A DNA stretch of 64,000 nucleotides from Hydractinia symbiolongicarpus (taxonomy: Eukaryota; Cnidaria; Hydrozoa; Anthoathecata; Hydractiniidae), in the NCBI RefSeq assembly GCF_029227915.1, contig NC_079877.1, positions 930,001 to 994,000 on the forward strand, given 5' to 3'. Of this stretch, positions 47,231-62,900 are shown in pieces. The notes below the pieces were generated by a model that worked only from the letters and a program-made list of their open reading frames with translations, did not search any database and was not told the DNA's origin. The position numbers and the translations under genes are program-made. How positions within the stretch are numbered: the first letter of the stretch is position 1; every line of letters begins with the position of its first letter.

Positions 47231-50200
47231 ACTCGTAGTTTTCAAAACTGTTTTCATTTTTGATGAGACGCGGAATAAAAGAAGTTTAATCGCTGGCAAA
47301 CGAAAACCCGCGATTTCCCGTAAATCCCGGACTCAGCCCGTATAGTCAAAAGTATACAAAGAAACTACCCAGGGAGTAAACTCATTTCCCGAACGATTTC
47401 TTAAATTATTTTTTCACCACTAAAACGCATAAGACTTGTAGTTTTCAAAAATGTTTTCATTTTTGATGAGACGCTGAATAAAAGAAGTTTAATCGCCGGC
47501 AAACGAAAACCAGCGATTTCCCGTAAATCCCGGACTCGGTCCGTATAGTCAAAAGTATACAAAGAAAGTACTCAGGGAGTAAACTCATTTCCAGGACGAT
47601 TTTTTAAATTATTTTTTCGCCACTATAACGCATGAGACTTGTAGTTTTTAAAAATGTTTTCATTTTTCATGAGACGCTGAATGAAAGAGGTTTAATCGCC
47701 GGCAAACGAAAACCCGCGTTTTCCCGTAAATCCCAAGCTAGGCCCGTTTAGTCGAATGTATACAAAGAAAGTACCCAGGGAGTAAACTCATTTCCCGAAC
47801 GATTTTTTAAATTATTTTTTCACCACTAAAACGCATGAGACTTGTAGTTTTTAAAAATGTTTTCATTTTTGATGAGACACTGAATAAAAGACGTTTAATC
47901 GCCGGCAAACGAAAACCAGCGATTTCCCGTAAATCCACGACTCGGCCCGTATAGTCAAAAGTACACAAAAAAGTACTCAGGGAGTAAACTCATTTCCAGA
48001 ACGATTTTTTAAATTATCTTTTCACCACTAAAACGCATGAGACTTGTAGTTTTCAAAAATGTTTTCATTTTTGATGAGACGCTGAATAAAGGAAGTTTAA
48101 TCGCCGGCAAACGAAAACCCGCAATTTCCCGTAAATCCCGGGCTTGGCCCGTATAGTCGAATATATACAAAGAAAGTACCCTGTGAGTAAACTCATTTCC
48201 AGAACGATTTTTTAAATTATCTTTTCACCACTAAAACGCATGAGACTTGTAGTTTTCAAAAATGTTTTCATTTTTGATGAGACGCGGAATAAAAGAAGTT
48301 TAATCGCTGGCAAACGAAAACCCGCAATTTCCCGTAAATCCCGGACTCAGCCCGTATAGTCAAAAGTATACAAAGAAACTACCCAGGGAGTAAACTCATT
48401 TCCCGAACGATTTTTTAAATTATTTTTTCAACACTAAAACGCATAAGACTTGTAGTTTTCAAAAATGTTTTCATTTTTGATGAGACGCTGAATAAAAGAA
48501 GTTTAATCGCCGGCAAACGAAAACCAGCGATTTCCCGTAAATTCCGGACTCGGTCCGTATAGTCAAAAGTATACAAAGAAAGTACTCAGGGAGTAAACTC
48601 ATTTCCAGGACGATTTTTTAAATTATTTTTTCGCCACTATAACGCATGAGACTTGTAGTTTTTAAAAATGTTTTCATTTTTCATGAGACGCTGAATGAAA
48701 GAGGTTTAATCGCCGGCAAACGAAAACCCGCGATTTCCCGTAAATCCCAAGCTAGGCCCGTTTAGTCGAATGTATACAAAGAAAGTACCCAGGGAGTAAA
48801 CTCATTTCCCGAACGATTTTTTAAATTATTTTTTCACCACTAAAACGCATGAGACTTGTAGTTTTTAAAAATGTTTTCATTTTTGATGAGACGCTGAATA
48901 AAAGACGTTTAATCGCCGGCAAACGAAAACCAGCGATTTCCCGTAAATCCACGACTCGGCCCGTATAGTCAAAAGTACACAACGAAAGTACTCAGGGAGT
49001 AAACTCATTTCCAGAACGATTTTTTAAATTATCTTTTCACCACTAAAACGCATGAGAATTGTAGTTTTCAAAAACGTTTTCATTTTTGATGAGACGCTGA
49101 ATAAAAGAAGTTTAATCGCCGGCAAACGAAAACCCGCAATTTCCCGTAAATCCCGGGCTTGGCCCGTATAGTCGAATATATACAAAGAAAGTACCCTGTG
49201 AGTAAACTCATTTCCAGAACGATTTTTTAAGTTATCTTTTCACCACTAAAACGCATGAGACTTGTAGTTTTCAAAAATGTTTTCATTTTTGATGAGACGC
49301 TGAATAAAAGAAGTTTAATCGCCGGCAAACGAAAACCCGCAATTTCCCGTAAATCCCGGGCTTGGCCCGTATAGTCGAATATATACAAAGAAAGTACCCT
49401 GTGAGTAAACTTATTTCCAGAACGATTTTTTAAATTATCTTTTCACCAGTAAAACGCATGAGACTCGTAGTTTTCAAAAATGTTTTCATTTTTGATGAGA
49501 CGCGGAATAAAAGAAGTTTAATCGCTGGCAAACGAAAACCCGCGATTTCCCGTAAATCCCGGACTCAGCCCGTATAGTCAAAAGTATACAAAGAAATTAT
49601 CCAGGGAGTAAACTCATTTCCCGAACGATTTTTTAAATTATTTTTTTACCACTAAAACGCATAAGACTTGTAGTTTTCAAAAATGTTTTCATTTTTGATG
49701 AGACGCTGAATAAAAGAAGTTTAATAGCCGGCAAACGAAAACCCGCGATTTCCCGTAAATCCCGGGCTTGGCCCGTATAGTCGAATATATACAAAGAAAG
49801 TACCCTGTGATTAAACTCATTTCCAGTACGATTTTTTAAATTATCTTTTCACAACTAAAACGCATGAGACTCGTAGTTTTCAAAAATGTTTTCATTTTTG
49901 ATAAGACGCGGAATAAAAGACGTTTAATCGCTGGCAAACGAAAACCCGCGATTTCCCGTAAATCCAGGACTCGGCCCGTATAGTCAAAAGTATACAAAGA
50001 AAGTACTAAGGGAGTAAACTCATTTCCAGAACGATTTTTTAAATTATCTTTTCACCACTAAAACGCATGAGACTTGTAGTTTTCAAAAATGTTTTCATTT
50101 TTGATGAGACGCTGAATAAAAGAAGTTTAATCGCCGGCAAACGAAAACACGCGATTTCCCGTAAATCCCAGACTCGGAACGTATAGTCAAAAGTATACAA

Positions 50201-53200
50201 AGAAAGTACCCTGTGAGTAAACTCATTTCCCGATCGATTTTTTAAATTGTTTTTTCACCACTAAAACGCATGAGACTCGTAGTTTTCAAAAATGTTTTCA
50301 TTTTTGATGAGACGCGGAATAAAAGAAGTTTAATCGCTGGCAAACGAAAACCCGCGATTTCCCGTAAAACCCGGACTCAGCCCGTATAGTCAAAAGTATA
50401 CAAAGAAACTACCCAGGGAGTAAACTCATCTCCCGAACGATTTCTTAAATTATTTTTTCACCACTAAAACGCATAAGACTTGTAGTTTTCAAAAATGTTT
50501 TCATTTTTGATGAGACGCTGAATAAAAGAAGTTTAATCGCCGGCAAACGAAAACCAGCGATTTCCCGTAAATCCCGGACTCGGTCCGTATAGTCAAAAGT
50601 ATACAAAGAAAGTACTCAGGGAGTAAACTCATTTCCAGGACGATTTTTTAAATTATTTTTTCGCCACTATAACGCATGAGACTTGTAGTTTTTAAAAATG
50701 TTTTCATTTTTCATGAGACGCTGAATGAAAGAGGTTTAATCGCCGGCAAACGAAAACCCGCGATTTCCCGTAAATCCCAAGCTAGGCCCGTTTAGTCGAA
50801 TGTATACAAAGAAAGTACCCAGGGAGTAAACTCATTTCCCGAACGATTTTTTAAATTATTTTTTCACCACTAAAACGCATGAGACTTGTAGTTTTTAAAA
50901 ATGTTTTCATTTTTGATGAGACACTGAATAAAAGACGTTTAATCGCCGGCAAACGAAAACCAGCGATTTCCCGTAAATCCACGACTCGGCCCGTATAGTC
51001 AAAAGTACACAAAAAAGTACTCAGGGAGTAAACTCATTTCCAGAACGATTTTTTAAATTATCTTTTCACCACTAAAACGCATGAGACTTGTAGTTTTCAA
51101 AAATGTTTTCATTTTTGATGAGACGCTGAATAAAAGAAGTTTAATCGCCGGCAAACGAAAACCCGCAATTTCCCGTAAATCCCGGGCTTGGCCCGTATAG
51201 TCGAATATATACAAAGAAAGTACCCTGTGAGTAAACTCATTTCCAGAACGATTTTTTAAATTATCTTTTCACCACTAAAACGCATGAGACTTGTAGTTTT
51301 CAAAAATGTTTTCATTTGTGATGAGACGCTGAATAAAAGAAGTTTAATCGCCGGCAAACGAAAACCCGCAATTTCCAGTAAATCCCGGGCTTGGCCCGTA
51401 TAGTCGAATATATACAAAGAAAGTACCCTGTGAGTAAACTCATTTCCAGAACGATTTTTTAAATTATCTTTTCACCAGTAAAACGCATGAGACTCGTAGT
51501 TTTCAAAAATGTTTTCATTTTTGATGAGACGCGGAATAAAAGAAGTTTAATCGCTGGCAAACGAAAACCCGCGATTTCCCGTAAATCCCGGACTCAGCCC
51601 GTATAGTCAAAAGTATACAAAGAAATTACCCAGGGAGTAAACTCATTTCCCGAACGATTTTTTAAATTATTTTTTTACCACTAAAACGCATAAGAGTTGT
51701 AGTTTTCAAAAATGTTTTCATTTTTGATGAGACGCTGAATAAAAGAAGTTTAATAGCCGGCAAACGAAAACCCGCGATTTCCCGTAAATCCCGGGCTTGG
51801 CCCGTATAGTCGAATATATACAAAGAAAGTACCCTGTGATTAAACTCATTTCCAGTACGATTTTTTAAATTATCTTTTCACCACTAAAACGCATGAGACT
51901 CGTAGTTTTCAAAAATGTTTTCATTTTTGATGAGACGCGGAATAAAAGACGTTTAATCGCTGGCAAACGAAAACCCGCGATTTCCCGTAAATCCCGGACT
52001 CGGCCCGTATAGTCAAAAGTATACAAAGAAACTACCCAGGGAGTAAACTCACTTCCCGAACGATTTTTTGAAATTATTTTTTCACCACTTAAACGCATAA
52101 GACTTGTAGTTTTCAAAAATGTTTTCATTTTTGATGAGACGCTGAATAAAAGACGTTTAATCGCCGGCAAACGAAAACCAGCGATTTCTCGTAAATCCAG
52201 GACTCGGCCCGTATAGTCAAAAGTATACAAAAAAAGTACTCAGGGAGTAAACTCATTTCCAGAACGATTTTTTAAATTATCTTTTCACCACTAAAACGCA
52301 TGAGACTTGTAGTTTTCAAAAATGTTTTCATTTTTGATGAGACGCTGAATAAAAGACGTTTAATCGCCGGCAAACGAAAACCAGCGATTTCCCGTAAATC
52401 CAGGACTCGACCCGTATAGTCAAAAGTATACAAAGAAAGTACTCAGGGAGTAAACTCATTTCCAGAACAATTTTTTAAATTATCTTTTCACCACTAAAAC
52501 GCATGAGACTTGTAGTTTTCAAAAATATTTTCATTTTTGATGAGACGCTGAATAAAAGAAGTTTAATCGCCGGCAAACGAAAACACGCGATTTCCCGTAA
52601 ATCCCAGACTCGGAACGTATAGTCAAAAGTATACAAAGAAAGTACCCTGTGAGTAAACTCATTTCCCGATCGATTTTTTAAATTATTTTTTCACCACTAA
52701 AACGCATGAGACTCGTAATTTTCAAAAATGTTTTCATTTTTGATGAGACGCGGAATAAAAGAAGTTTAATCGCTGGCAAACGAAAACCCGCGATTTCTCG
52801 TAAATCCCGGACTCAGCCCGTATAGTCAAAAGTATTCAAAGAAACTACCCAGGGAGTAAACTCATTTCCCGAACGATTTTTTAAATTATTTTTTCACCAC
52901 TAAAACGCATAAGACTTGTAGTTTTCAAAAATGTTTTCATTTTTGATGAGACGCTGAATAAAAGAAGTTTAATCGCCGGCAAACGAAAACCAGCGATTTC
53001 CCGTAAATCCCGGACTCGGCCCGTATAGTCGAAAGTATATAAAGAAAGTACCCTGCGAGTAAACTCATTTCCAGAACGATTTTTTAAATTATTTTTTCAC
53101 CACTAAAACGCATGAGACTCGTAATTTTCAAAAATGTTTTCATTTTTGATGAGACGCGGAATAAAAGAAGTTTAATCGCTGGCAAACGAAAACCCGCGAT

Positions 53201-53999
53201 TTCTCGTAAATCCCGGACTCAGCCCGCATAGTCAAAAGTATACAAAGAAACTACCCAGAGAGTAAACTCATTTCCCGAACGATTTTTTAAATTATTTTTT
53301 CACCACTAAAACGCATAAGACTTGTAGTTTTCAAAAATGTTTTCATTTTTGATGAGACGCTGAATAAAAGAAGTTTAATCGCCGGCAAACGAAAACCAGC
53401 GATTTCCCGTAAATCCCAGACTCGGCCCGTATAGTCGAAAGTATATAAAGAAAGTACCGTGCGAGTAAACTCATTTCCAGAACGATTTTTTAAATTATCT
53501 TTTCACCACTAAAACGCATGAGACTTGTAGTTTTCAAAAATGTTTTCATTTTTGATGAGACGCTGAATAAAAGAAGTTTAATCGCCGGCAAACCTAAACC
53601 CGCGATTTCCCGTAAATCCCGGGCTTGGCCCGTATAGTCGAATATATACAAAGAACGTACCCTGTGATTAAACTCATTTCCAGTACGATTTTTTAAATTA
53701 TCTTTTTACCACTAAAACGCATGAGACTTGTAGTTTTCAAAAATGTTTTCATTTTTGATGAGACGCTGAATAAAAGAAGTTTAATCGCCGGCAAACGAAA
53801 ACCCGCGATTTTCCGTAAATCCCGGGCTTGGCCCGTATAGTCAAATATATACAAAGAACGTACCCTGTGAGTAAACTCATTTCCAGAATGATTTTTTTAA
53901 ATTATCTTTTCACCACTAAAACGCATGAGACTCGTAGTTTTCAAAAATGTTTTCATTTTTGATGAGACGCTGAATAAAAGACGTTTAATCGCCGGCAAA
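47231..53999 (+). repeat. Satellite sub-block with 15-monomer spacing (3044 bp)
   Basis: GTACACAAAAAAGTACTC occurs at 47961 and 51005, and CGATCGATTTTTTAAATT at 47187, 50231 and 52667. The first interval is 3044 bp (15 x 203 minus 1) and the second 2436 bp. CATGAGAATT at 46007 and 49051 gives 3044 again. The sequence is therefore an expanded version of the preceding 12-monomer unit with extra monomers (TTTTTCATGAGACGCTGAAT and CCCAAGCTAGGCCCG types). A 121-residue frame at 51865-52230 on - is one of the longest chance frames in the array and translates monomer twice; it is not a gene. Near 53880 one T is added (AATGATTTTTTTAAATT). Confidence 0.8.
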
Positions 54000-56900
54000 C
54001 GAAAACCAGCGATTTCCCGTAAATCCAGGACTCGGTCCGTATAGTCAAAAGTATACAAAGAAAGGACTCAGGAAGTAAACTCATTTTCAGAACGATTTTT
54101 TAAATTATTTTTTCGCCACTAAAACGCGTGAGACTTGTAGTTTTCAAAAATGTTTTCATTTTTGATAAAACGCTTAATGAAAGAGGTTTAATCGCCGGCA
54201 AACGGAAACCCGCGATTTCCCGTAAATCCCGGACTCGGCCCGTATAGTGGAAAGTATACAAAGAAAGTACCCTGCGAGTAAACTCATTTCCAGAACGATT
54301 TTTTAAATTATCTTTTCACCACTAAAAAGCAATGAGACTTGTAGTTTTCAAAAATGTTTTCATTTTTAATGAGACGCTGAATAAAAGAAGTTTAATCGCC
54401 GGCAAACGAAAACCCGCGATTTCCCGTAAATCCCGGACTTGGCCCGTATAGTCGAATATATACAAAGAAAGTACCCTGTGATTAAACTCATTTCCAGTAC
54501 GATTTTTTAAATTATCTTTTCACCACTAAAACGCATGAGACTCGTAGTTTTCAAAAATGTTTTCATTTTGATGAGACGCGGATTAAAAGACGTTTAATCG
54601 CTGGCAAACGAAAACCCGCGATTTCCCGTAAATCCCGAACTCGGCCCGTATAGTCAAAAGTATACAAAGAAAGTACTCAGGGAGTAAACTCATTTCCAGA
54701 ACGATTTTTTAAATTATCTTTTCGTCACTAAAACGCATGAGACTTGTAGTTTTCAAAAATGTTTTCATTTTTGATGAGACGCTGAATAAAAGACGTTTAA
54801 TCGCCGGCAAACGAAAACCAGCGATTTCCCGTAAATCCAGGACTCGGCCCGTATAGTCAAAAGTATACAAAGAAAGGACTCAGGAAGTAAAATCATTTTC
54901 AGAACGATTTTTTAAATTATTTTTTCGCCACTAAAACGCGTGAGACTTGTAGTTTTCAAAAATGTTTTCATTTTTGATAAAACGCTTAATGAAAGAGGTT
55001 TAATCGCCGGCAAACGGAAACCCGCGATTTCCCGTAAATCCCGGACTCGGCCCGTATAGTCGAAAGTATACAAAGAAAGTACCCTGCGAGTAAACTCATT
55101 TCCAGAACGATTTTTTAAATTATCTTTTCACCACTAAAAAGCAATGAGACTTGTAGTTTTCAAAAATGTTTTCATTTTTGATAAAACGCTTAATGAAAGA
55201 GGTTTAATCGCCGGCAAACGGAAACCCGCGATTTCCCGTAAATCCCGGACTCGGCCCGTATAGTCGAAAGTATACAAAGAAAGTACCCTGCGAGTAAACT
55301 CATTTCCAGAACGATTTTTTAAATTATCTTTTCACCACTAAAAAGCAATGAGACTTGTAGTTTTCAAAAATGTTTTCATTTTTGATGAGACGCTGAATAA
55401 AAGAAGTTTAATCGCCGGCAAACGAAAACCCGCTATTTCCCATAAATCCCGGACTTGGCCCGTATAGTCGAATATATACAAAGAAAGTACCCTGTGATTA
55501 AACTCATTTCCAGTACGATTTTTTAAATTATCTTTTCACCACTAAAACGCATGAGACTCGTAGTTTTCAAAAATGTTTTCATTTTGATGAGACGCGGAAT
55601 AAAAGACGTTTAATCGCTGGCAAACGAAAACCCGCGATTTCCCGTAAATCCCGGACTCGGCCCGTATAGTCAAAAGTATACAAAGAAACTACCCAGGGAG
55701 TAAACTCATTCCCCGAACGATTTTTTAAATTATTTTTTCACCACTAAAACGCATAAGACTTGTAGTTGTCAAAAATGTTTTCATTTTTGATGAGACGCTG
55801 AATAAAAGAAGTTTAATCGCCGACAAACAAAAACCCGCGATTTCCCGTAAATCCCGGACTCGGCCCGTATAGTCAAAAGTATACAAAGAAAGTACCCAGG
55901 GAGTAAACTCATTTCCCGAACGATTTTTTAAATTATTTTTTCGCCACTAAAACGCGTGAGACTTGTAATTTTCAAAAATGTTTTCATTTTTGATAAGACG
56001 CTTAATGAAAGAGGTTTAATCGCCGGCAAACGGAAACCCGCGATTTCCCGTAAATCCCGGACTCGGCCCGTATAGTCGAAAGTATACAAAGAAAGTACCC
56101 TGCGAGTAAACTCATTTCCAGAACGATTTTTTAAATTATCTTTTCACCACTAAAACGCATGAGACTCGTAGTTTTCAAAAATGTTTTCATTTTTGATGAG
56201 ACGCTGAATAAAAGAAGTTTAATCGCCGGCAAACGAAAACCCGCGATTTCCCGTAAATCCCGGGCTTGGCCCGTATAGTCGAATATATACAAAGAAAGTA
56301 CCCTGTGATTAAACTCATTTCCAGTACGATTTTTTAAATTATCTTTTCACCACTAAAACGCATGAGACTCGTAGTTTTCAAAAATGTTTTCATTTTTGAT
56401 GAGACGCGGAATAAAAGAAGTTTAATCGCTGGCAAACAAAAACCCGCGATTTCCCGTAAATCCCGGACTCAGCCCGTATAGTCAAAAGTATACAAAGAAA
56501 CTACCCAGGGAGTAAACTCATTTCCCGAACGATTTTTTAAATTATTTTTTCAACACTAAAACGCATAAGACTTGTAGTTTTCAAAAATGTTTTCATTTTT
56601 GATGAGACGCTGAATAAAAGAAGTTTAATCGCCGGCAAACGAAAACCAGCGATTTCCCGTACATCCAGGACTCGGCCCGTATAGTCAAAAGTATACAAAG
56701 AAAGTACTCAGGGAGTAAACGCATTTCCAGAACGATTTTTTAAATTATCTTTTCACCACTAAAACGCATGAGACTCGTAGTTTTCAAAAATGTTTTCATT
56801 TTTGATGAGACGCGGAATAAAAGAAGTTTAATTGCTGGCAAACGAAAACCCGCGATTTCCCGTAAATCCCGGACTCAGCCCGTGTAGTCAAAAGTATACA

Positions 56901-59900
56901 AAGAAACTACCCAGGGAGTAAACTCATTTCCCGAACGATTTTTTAAATTATTTTTTCAACACTAAAACGCATAAGACTTGTAGTTTTCAAAAATGTTTTC
57001 ATTTTTGATGAGACGCGGAATAAAAGAAGTTTAATCGCTGGCAAACGAAAACCCGCGATTTCCCGTAAATCCCGGATTAGCCCGTATAGTCAAAAGTATA
57101 CAAAGAAACTACCCAGGGAGTAAACTCATTTCCCGAACGATTTTTTAAATTATCTTTTCACCACTAAAAAGCAATGAGACTTGTAGTTTTCAAAAATGTT
57201 TTCATTTTTAATGAGACGCTGAATAAAAGAAGTTTAATCGCCGGCAAACGAAAACCCGCGATTTCCCGTAAATCCCGGACTTGGCCCGTATAGTCGAATA
57301 TATACAAAGAAAGTACCCTGTGATTAAACTCATTTCCAGTACGATTTTTTAAATTATCTTTTCACCACTAAAACGCATGAGACTCGTAGTTTTCAAAAAT
57401 GTTTTCATTTTGATGAGACGCGGATTAAAAGACGTTTAATCGCTGGCAAACGAAAACCCGCGATTTCCAGTAAATCCCGAACTCGGCCCGTATAGTCAAA
57501 AGTATACGAAGAAAGTACTCAGGGAGTAAACTCATTTCCAGAACGATTTTTTAAATTATCTTTTCCTCACTAAAACGCATGAGACTTGTAGTTTTCAAAA
57601 ATGTTTTCATTTTTGATGAGACGCTGAATAAAAGACGTTTAATCGCCGGCAAACGAAAACCAGCGATTTCCCGTAAATCCAGGACTCGGCCCGTATAGTC
57701 AAAAGTATACAAAGAAAGGACTCAGGAAGTAAAATCATTTTCAGAACGATTTTTTAAATTATTTTTTCGCCACTAAAACGCGTGAGACTTGTAGTTTTCA
57801 AAAATGTTTTCATTTTTGATAAAACGCTTAATGAAAGAGGTTTAATCGCCGGCAAACGGAAACCCGCGATTTCCCGTAAATCCCGGACTCGGCCCGTATA
57901 GTCGAAAGTATACAAAGAAAGTACCCTGCGAGTAAACTCATTTCCAGAACGATTTTTTAAATTATCTTTTCACCACTAAAAAGCAATGAGACTTGTAGTT
58001 TTCAAAAATGTTTTCATTTTTGATGAGACGCTGAATAAAAGAAGTTTAATCGCCGGCAAACGAAAACCCGCGATTTCCCATAAATCCCGGACTTGGCCCG
58101 TATAGTCGAATATATACAAAGAAAGTACCCTGTGATTAAACTCATTTCCAGTACGATTTTTTAAATTATCTTTTCACCACTAAAACGCATGAGACTCGTA
58201 GTTTTCAAAAATGTTTTCATTTTGATGAGACGCGGAATAAAAGACGTTTAATCGCTGGCAAACGAAAACCCGCGATTTCCCGTAAATCCCGGACTCGGCC
58301 CGTATAGTCAAAAGTATACAAAGAAACTACCCAGGGAGTAAACTCATTCCCCGAACGATTTTTTAAATTATTTTTTCACCACTAAAACGCATAAGACTTG
58401 TAGTTTTCAAAAATGTTTTCATTTTTGATGAGACGCTGAATAAAAGAAGTTTAATCGCCGACAAACAAAAACCGCGATTTCCCGTAAATCCCGAACTCGG
58501 CCCGTATAGTCAAAAGTATACAAAGAAAGTACTCAGGGAGTAAACTCATTTCCAGAACGATTTTTTAAATTATCTTTTCGTCACTAAAACGCATGAGACT
58601 TGTAGTTTTCAAAAATGTTTTCATTTTTGATGAGACGCTGAATAAAAGACGTTTAATCGCCGGCAAACGAAAACCAGCGATTTCCCGTAAATCCAGGACT
58701 CGGCCCGTATAGTCAAAAGTATACAAAGAAAGGACTCAGGAAGTAAAATCATTTTCAGAACGATTTTTTAAATTATTTTTTCGCCACTAAAACGCGTGAG
58801 ACTTGTAGTTTTCAAAAATGTTTTCATTTTTGATAAAACGCTTAATGAAAGAGGTTTAATCGCCGGCAAACGGAAACCCGCGATTTCCCGTAAATCCCGG
58901 ACTCGGCCCGTATAGTCGAAAGTATACAAAGAAAGTACCCTGCGAGTAAACTCATTTCCAGAACGATTTTTTAAATTATCTTTTCACCACTAAAAAGCAA
59001 TGAGACTTGTAGTTTTCAAAAATGTTTTCATTTTTGATGAGACGCTGAATAAAAGAAGTTTAATCGCCGGCAAACGAAAACCCGCGATTTCCCATAAATC
59101 CCGGACTTGGCCCGTATAGTCGAATATATACAAAGAAAGTACCCTGTGATTAAACTCATTTCCAGTACGATTTTTTAAATTATCTTTTCACCACTAAAAC
59201 GCATGAGACTCGTAGTTTTCAAAAATGTTTTCATTTTGATGAGACGCGGAATAAAAGACGTTTAATCGCTGGCAAACGAAAACCCGCGATTTCCCGTAAA
59301 TCCCGGACTCGGCCCGTATAGTCAAAAGTATACAAAGAAACTACCCAGGGAGTAAACTCATTCCCCGAACGATTTTTTAAATTATTTTTTCACCACTAAA
59401 ACGCATAAGACTTGTAGTTTTCAAAAATGTTTTCATTTTTGATGAGACGCTGAATAAAAGAAGTTTAATCGCCGACAAACAAAAACCCGCGATTTCCCGT
59501 AAATCCCGGACTCGGCCCGTATAGTCAAAAGTATACAAAGAAAGTACCCAGGGAGTAAACTCATTTCCCGAACGATTTTTTAAATTATTTTTTCGCCACT
59601 AAAACGCGTGAGACTTGTAATTTTCAAAAATGTTTTCATTTTTGATAAGACGCTTAATGAAAGAGGTTTAATCGCCGGCAAACGGAAACCCGCGATTTCC
59701 CGTAAATCCCGGACTCGGCCCGTATAGTCGAAAGTATACAAAGAAAGTACCCTGCGAGTAAACTCATTTCCAGAACGATTTTTTAAATTATCTTTTCACC
59801 ACTAAAACGCATGAGACTTGTAGTTTTCAAAAATGTTTTCATTTTTGATGAGACGCTGAATAAAAGAAGTTTAATCGCCGGCAAACGAAAACCCGCGATT

Positions 59901-62900
59901 TCCCGTAAATCCCGGGCTTGGCCCGTATAGTCGAATATATACAAAGAAAGTACCCTGTGATTAAACTCATTTCCAGTACGATTTTTTAAATTATCTTTTC
60001 ACCACTAAAACGCATGAGACTCGTAGTTTTCAAAAATGTTTTCATTTTTGATGAGACGCGGAATAAAAGAAGTTTAATCGCTGGCAAACAAAAACCCGCG
60101 ATTTCCCGTAAATCCCGGACTCAGCCCGTATAGTCAAAAGTATACAAAGAAACTACCCAGGGAGTAAACTCATTTCCCGAACGATTTTTTAAATTATTTT
60201 TTCAACACTAAAACGCATAAGACTTGTAGTTTTCAAAAATGTTTTCATTTTTGATGAGACGCTGAATAAAAGAAGTTTAATCGCCGGCAAACGAAAACCA
60301 GCGATTTCCCGTACATCCAGGACTCGGCCCGTATAGTCAAAAGTATACAAAGAAAGTACTCAGGGAGTAAACGCATTTCCAGAACGATTTTTTAAATTAT
60401 CTTTTCACCACTAAAACGCATGAGACTCGTAGTTTTCAAAAATGTTTTCATTTTTGATGAGACGCGGAATAAAAGAAGTTTAATTGCTGGCAAACGAAAA
60501 CCCGCGATTTCCCGTAAATCCCGGACTCAGCCCGTGTAGTCAAAAGTATACAAAGAAACTACCCAGGGAGTAAACTCATTTCCCGAACGATTTTTTAAAT
60601 TATTTTTTCAACACTAAAACGCATAAGACTTGTAGTTTTCAAAAATGTTTTCATTTTTGATGAGACGCGGAATAAAAGAAGTTTAATCGCTGGCAAACGA
60701 AAACCCGCGATTTCCCGTAAATCCCGGATTAGCCCGTATAGTCAAAAGTATACAAAGAAACTACCCAGGGAGTAAACTCATTTCCCGAACGATTTTTTAA
60801 ATTATCTTTTCACCACTAAAAAGCAATGAGACTTGTAGTTTTCAAAAATGTTTTCATTTTTAATGAGACGCTGAATAAAAGAAGTTTAATCGCCGGCAAA
60901 CGAAAACCCGCGATTTCCCGTAAATCCCGGACTTGGCCCGTATAGTCGAATATATACAAAGAAAGTACCCTGTGATTAAACTCATTTCCAGTACGATTTT
61001 TTAAATTATCTTTTCACCACTAAAACGCATGAGACTCGTAGTTTTCAAAAATGTTTTCATTTTGATGAGACGCGGATTAAAAGACGTTTAATCGCTGGCA
61101 AACGAAAACCCGCGATTTCCAGTAAATCCCGAACTCGGCCCGTATAGTCAAAAGTATACGAAGAAAGTACTCAGGGAGTAAACTCATTTCCAGAACGATT
61201 TTTTAAATTATCTTTTCCTCACTAAAACGCATGAGACTTGTAGTTTTCAAAAATGTTTTCATTTTTGATGAGACGCTGAATAAAAGACGTTTAATCGCCG
61301 GCAAACGAAAACCAGCGATTTCCCGTAAATCCAGGACTCGGCCCGTATAGTCAAAAGTATACAAAGAAAGGACTCAGGAAGTAAAATCATTTTCAGAACG
61401 ATTTTTTAAATTATTTTTTCGCCACTAAAACGCGTGAGACTTGTAGTTTTCAAAAATGTTTTCATTTTTGATAAAACGCTTAATGAAAGAGGTTTAATCG
61501 CCGGCAAACGGAAACCCGCGATTTCCCGTAAATCCCGGACTCGGCCCGTATAGTCGAAAGTATACAAAGAAAGTACCCTGCGAGTAAACTCATTTCCAGA
61601 ACGATTTTTTAAATTATCTTTTCACCACTAAAAAGCAATGAGACTTGTAGTTTTCAAAAATGTTTTCATTTTTGATGAGACGCTGAATAAAAGAAGTTTA
61701 ATCGCCGGCAAACGAAAACCCGCGATTTCCCATAAATCCCGGACTTGGCCCGTATAGTCGAATATATACAAAGAAAGTACCCTGTGATTAAACTCATTTC
61801 CAGTACGATTTTTTAAATTATCTTTTCACCACTAAAACGCATGAGACTCGTAGTTTTCAAAAATGTTTTCATTTTGATGAGACGCGGAATAAAAGACGTT
61901 TAATCGCTGGCAAACGAAAACCCGCGATTTCCCGTAAATCCCGGACTCGGCCCGTATAGTCAAAAGTATACAAAGAAACTACCCAGGGAGTAAACTCATT
62001 CCCCGAACGATTTTTTAAATTATTTTTTCACCACTAAAACGCATAAGACTTGTAGTTTTCAAAAATGTTTTCATTTTTGATGAGACGCTGAATAAAAGAA
62101 GTTTAATCGCCGACAAACAAAAACCGCGATTTCCCGTAAATCCCGAACTCGGCCCGTATAGTCAAAAGTATACAAAGAAAGTACTCAGGGAGTAAACTCA
62201 TTTCCAGAACGATTTTTTAAATTATCTTTTCGTCACTAAAACGCATGAGACTTGTAGTTTTCAAAAATGTTTTCATTTTTGATGAGACGCTGAATAAAAG
62301 ACGTTTAATCGCCGGCAAACGAAAACCAGCGATTTCCCGTAAATCCAGGACTCGGCCCGTATAGTCAAAAGTATACAAAGAAAGGACTCAGGAAGTAAAA
62401 TCATTTTCAGAACGATTTTTTAAATTATTTTTTCGCCACTAAAACGCGTGAGACTTGTAGTTTTCAAAAATGTTTTCATTTTTGATAAAACGCTTAATGA
62501 AAGAGGTTTAATCGCCGGCAAACGGAAACCCGCGATTTCCCGTAAATCCCGGACTCGGCCCGTATAGTCGAAAGTATACAAAGAAAGTACCCTGCGAGTA
62601 AACTCATTTCCAGAACGATTTTTTAAATTATCTTTTCACCACTAAAAAGCAATGAGACTTGTAGTTTTCAAAAATGTTTTCATTTTTGATGAGACGCTGA
62701 ATAAAAGAAGTTTAATCGCCGGCAAACGAAAACCCGCGATTTCCCATAAATCCCGGACTTGGCCCGTATAGTCGAATATATACAAAGAAAGTACCCTGTG
62801 ATTAAACTCATTTCCAGTACGATTTTTTAAATTATCTTTTCACCACTAAAACGCATGAGACTCGTAGTTTTCAAAAATGTTTTCATTTTGATGAGACGCG

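Noticed and set aside
51865-52230. 121-residue open frame on - in the satellite
   Set aside because: It translates the monomer twice because a 1-bp insertion (TTTTTTGAAATT near 52068) restores the frame. No protein features are visible.
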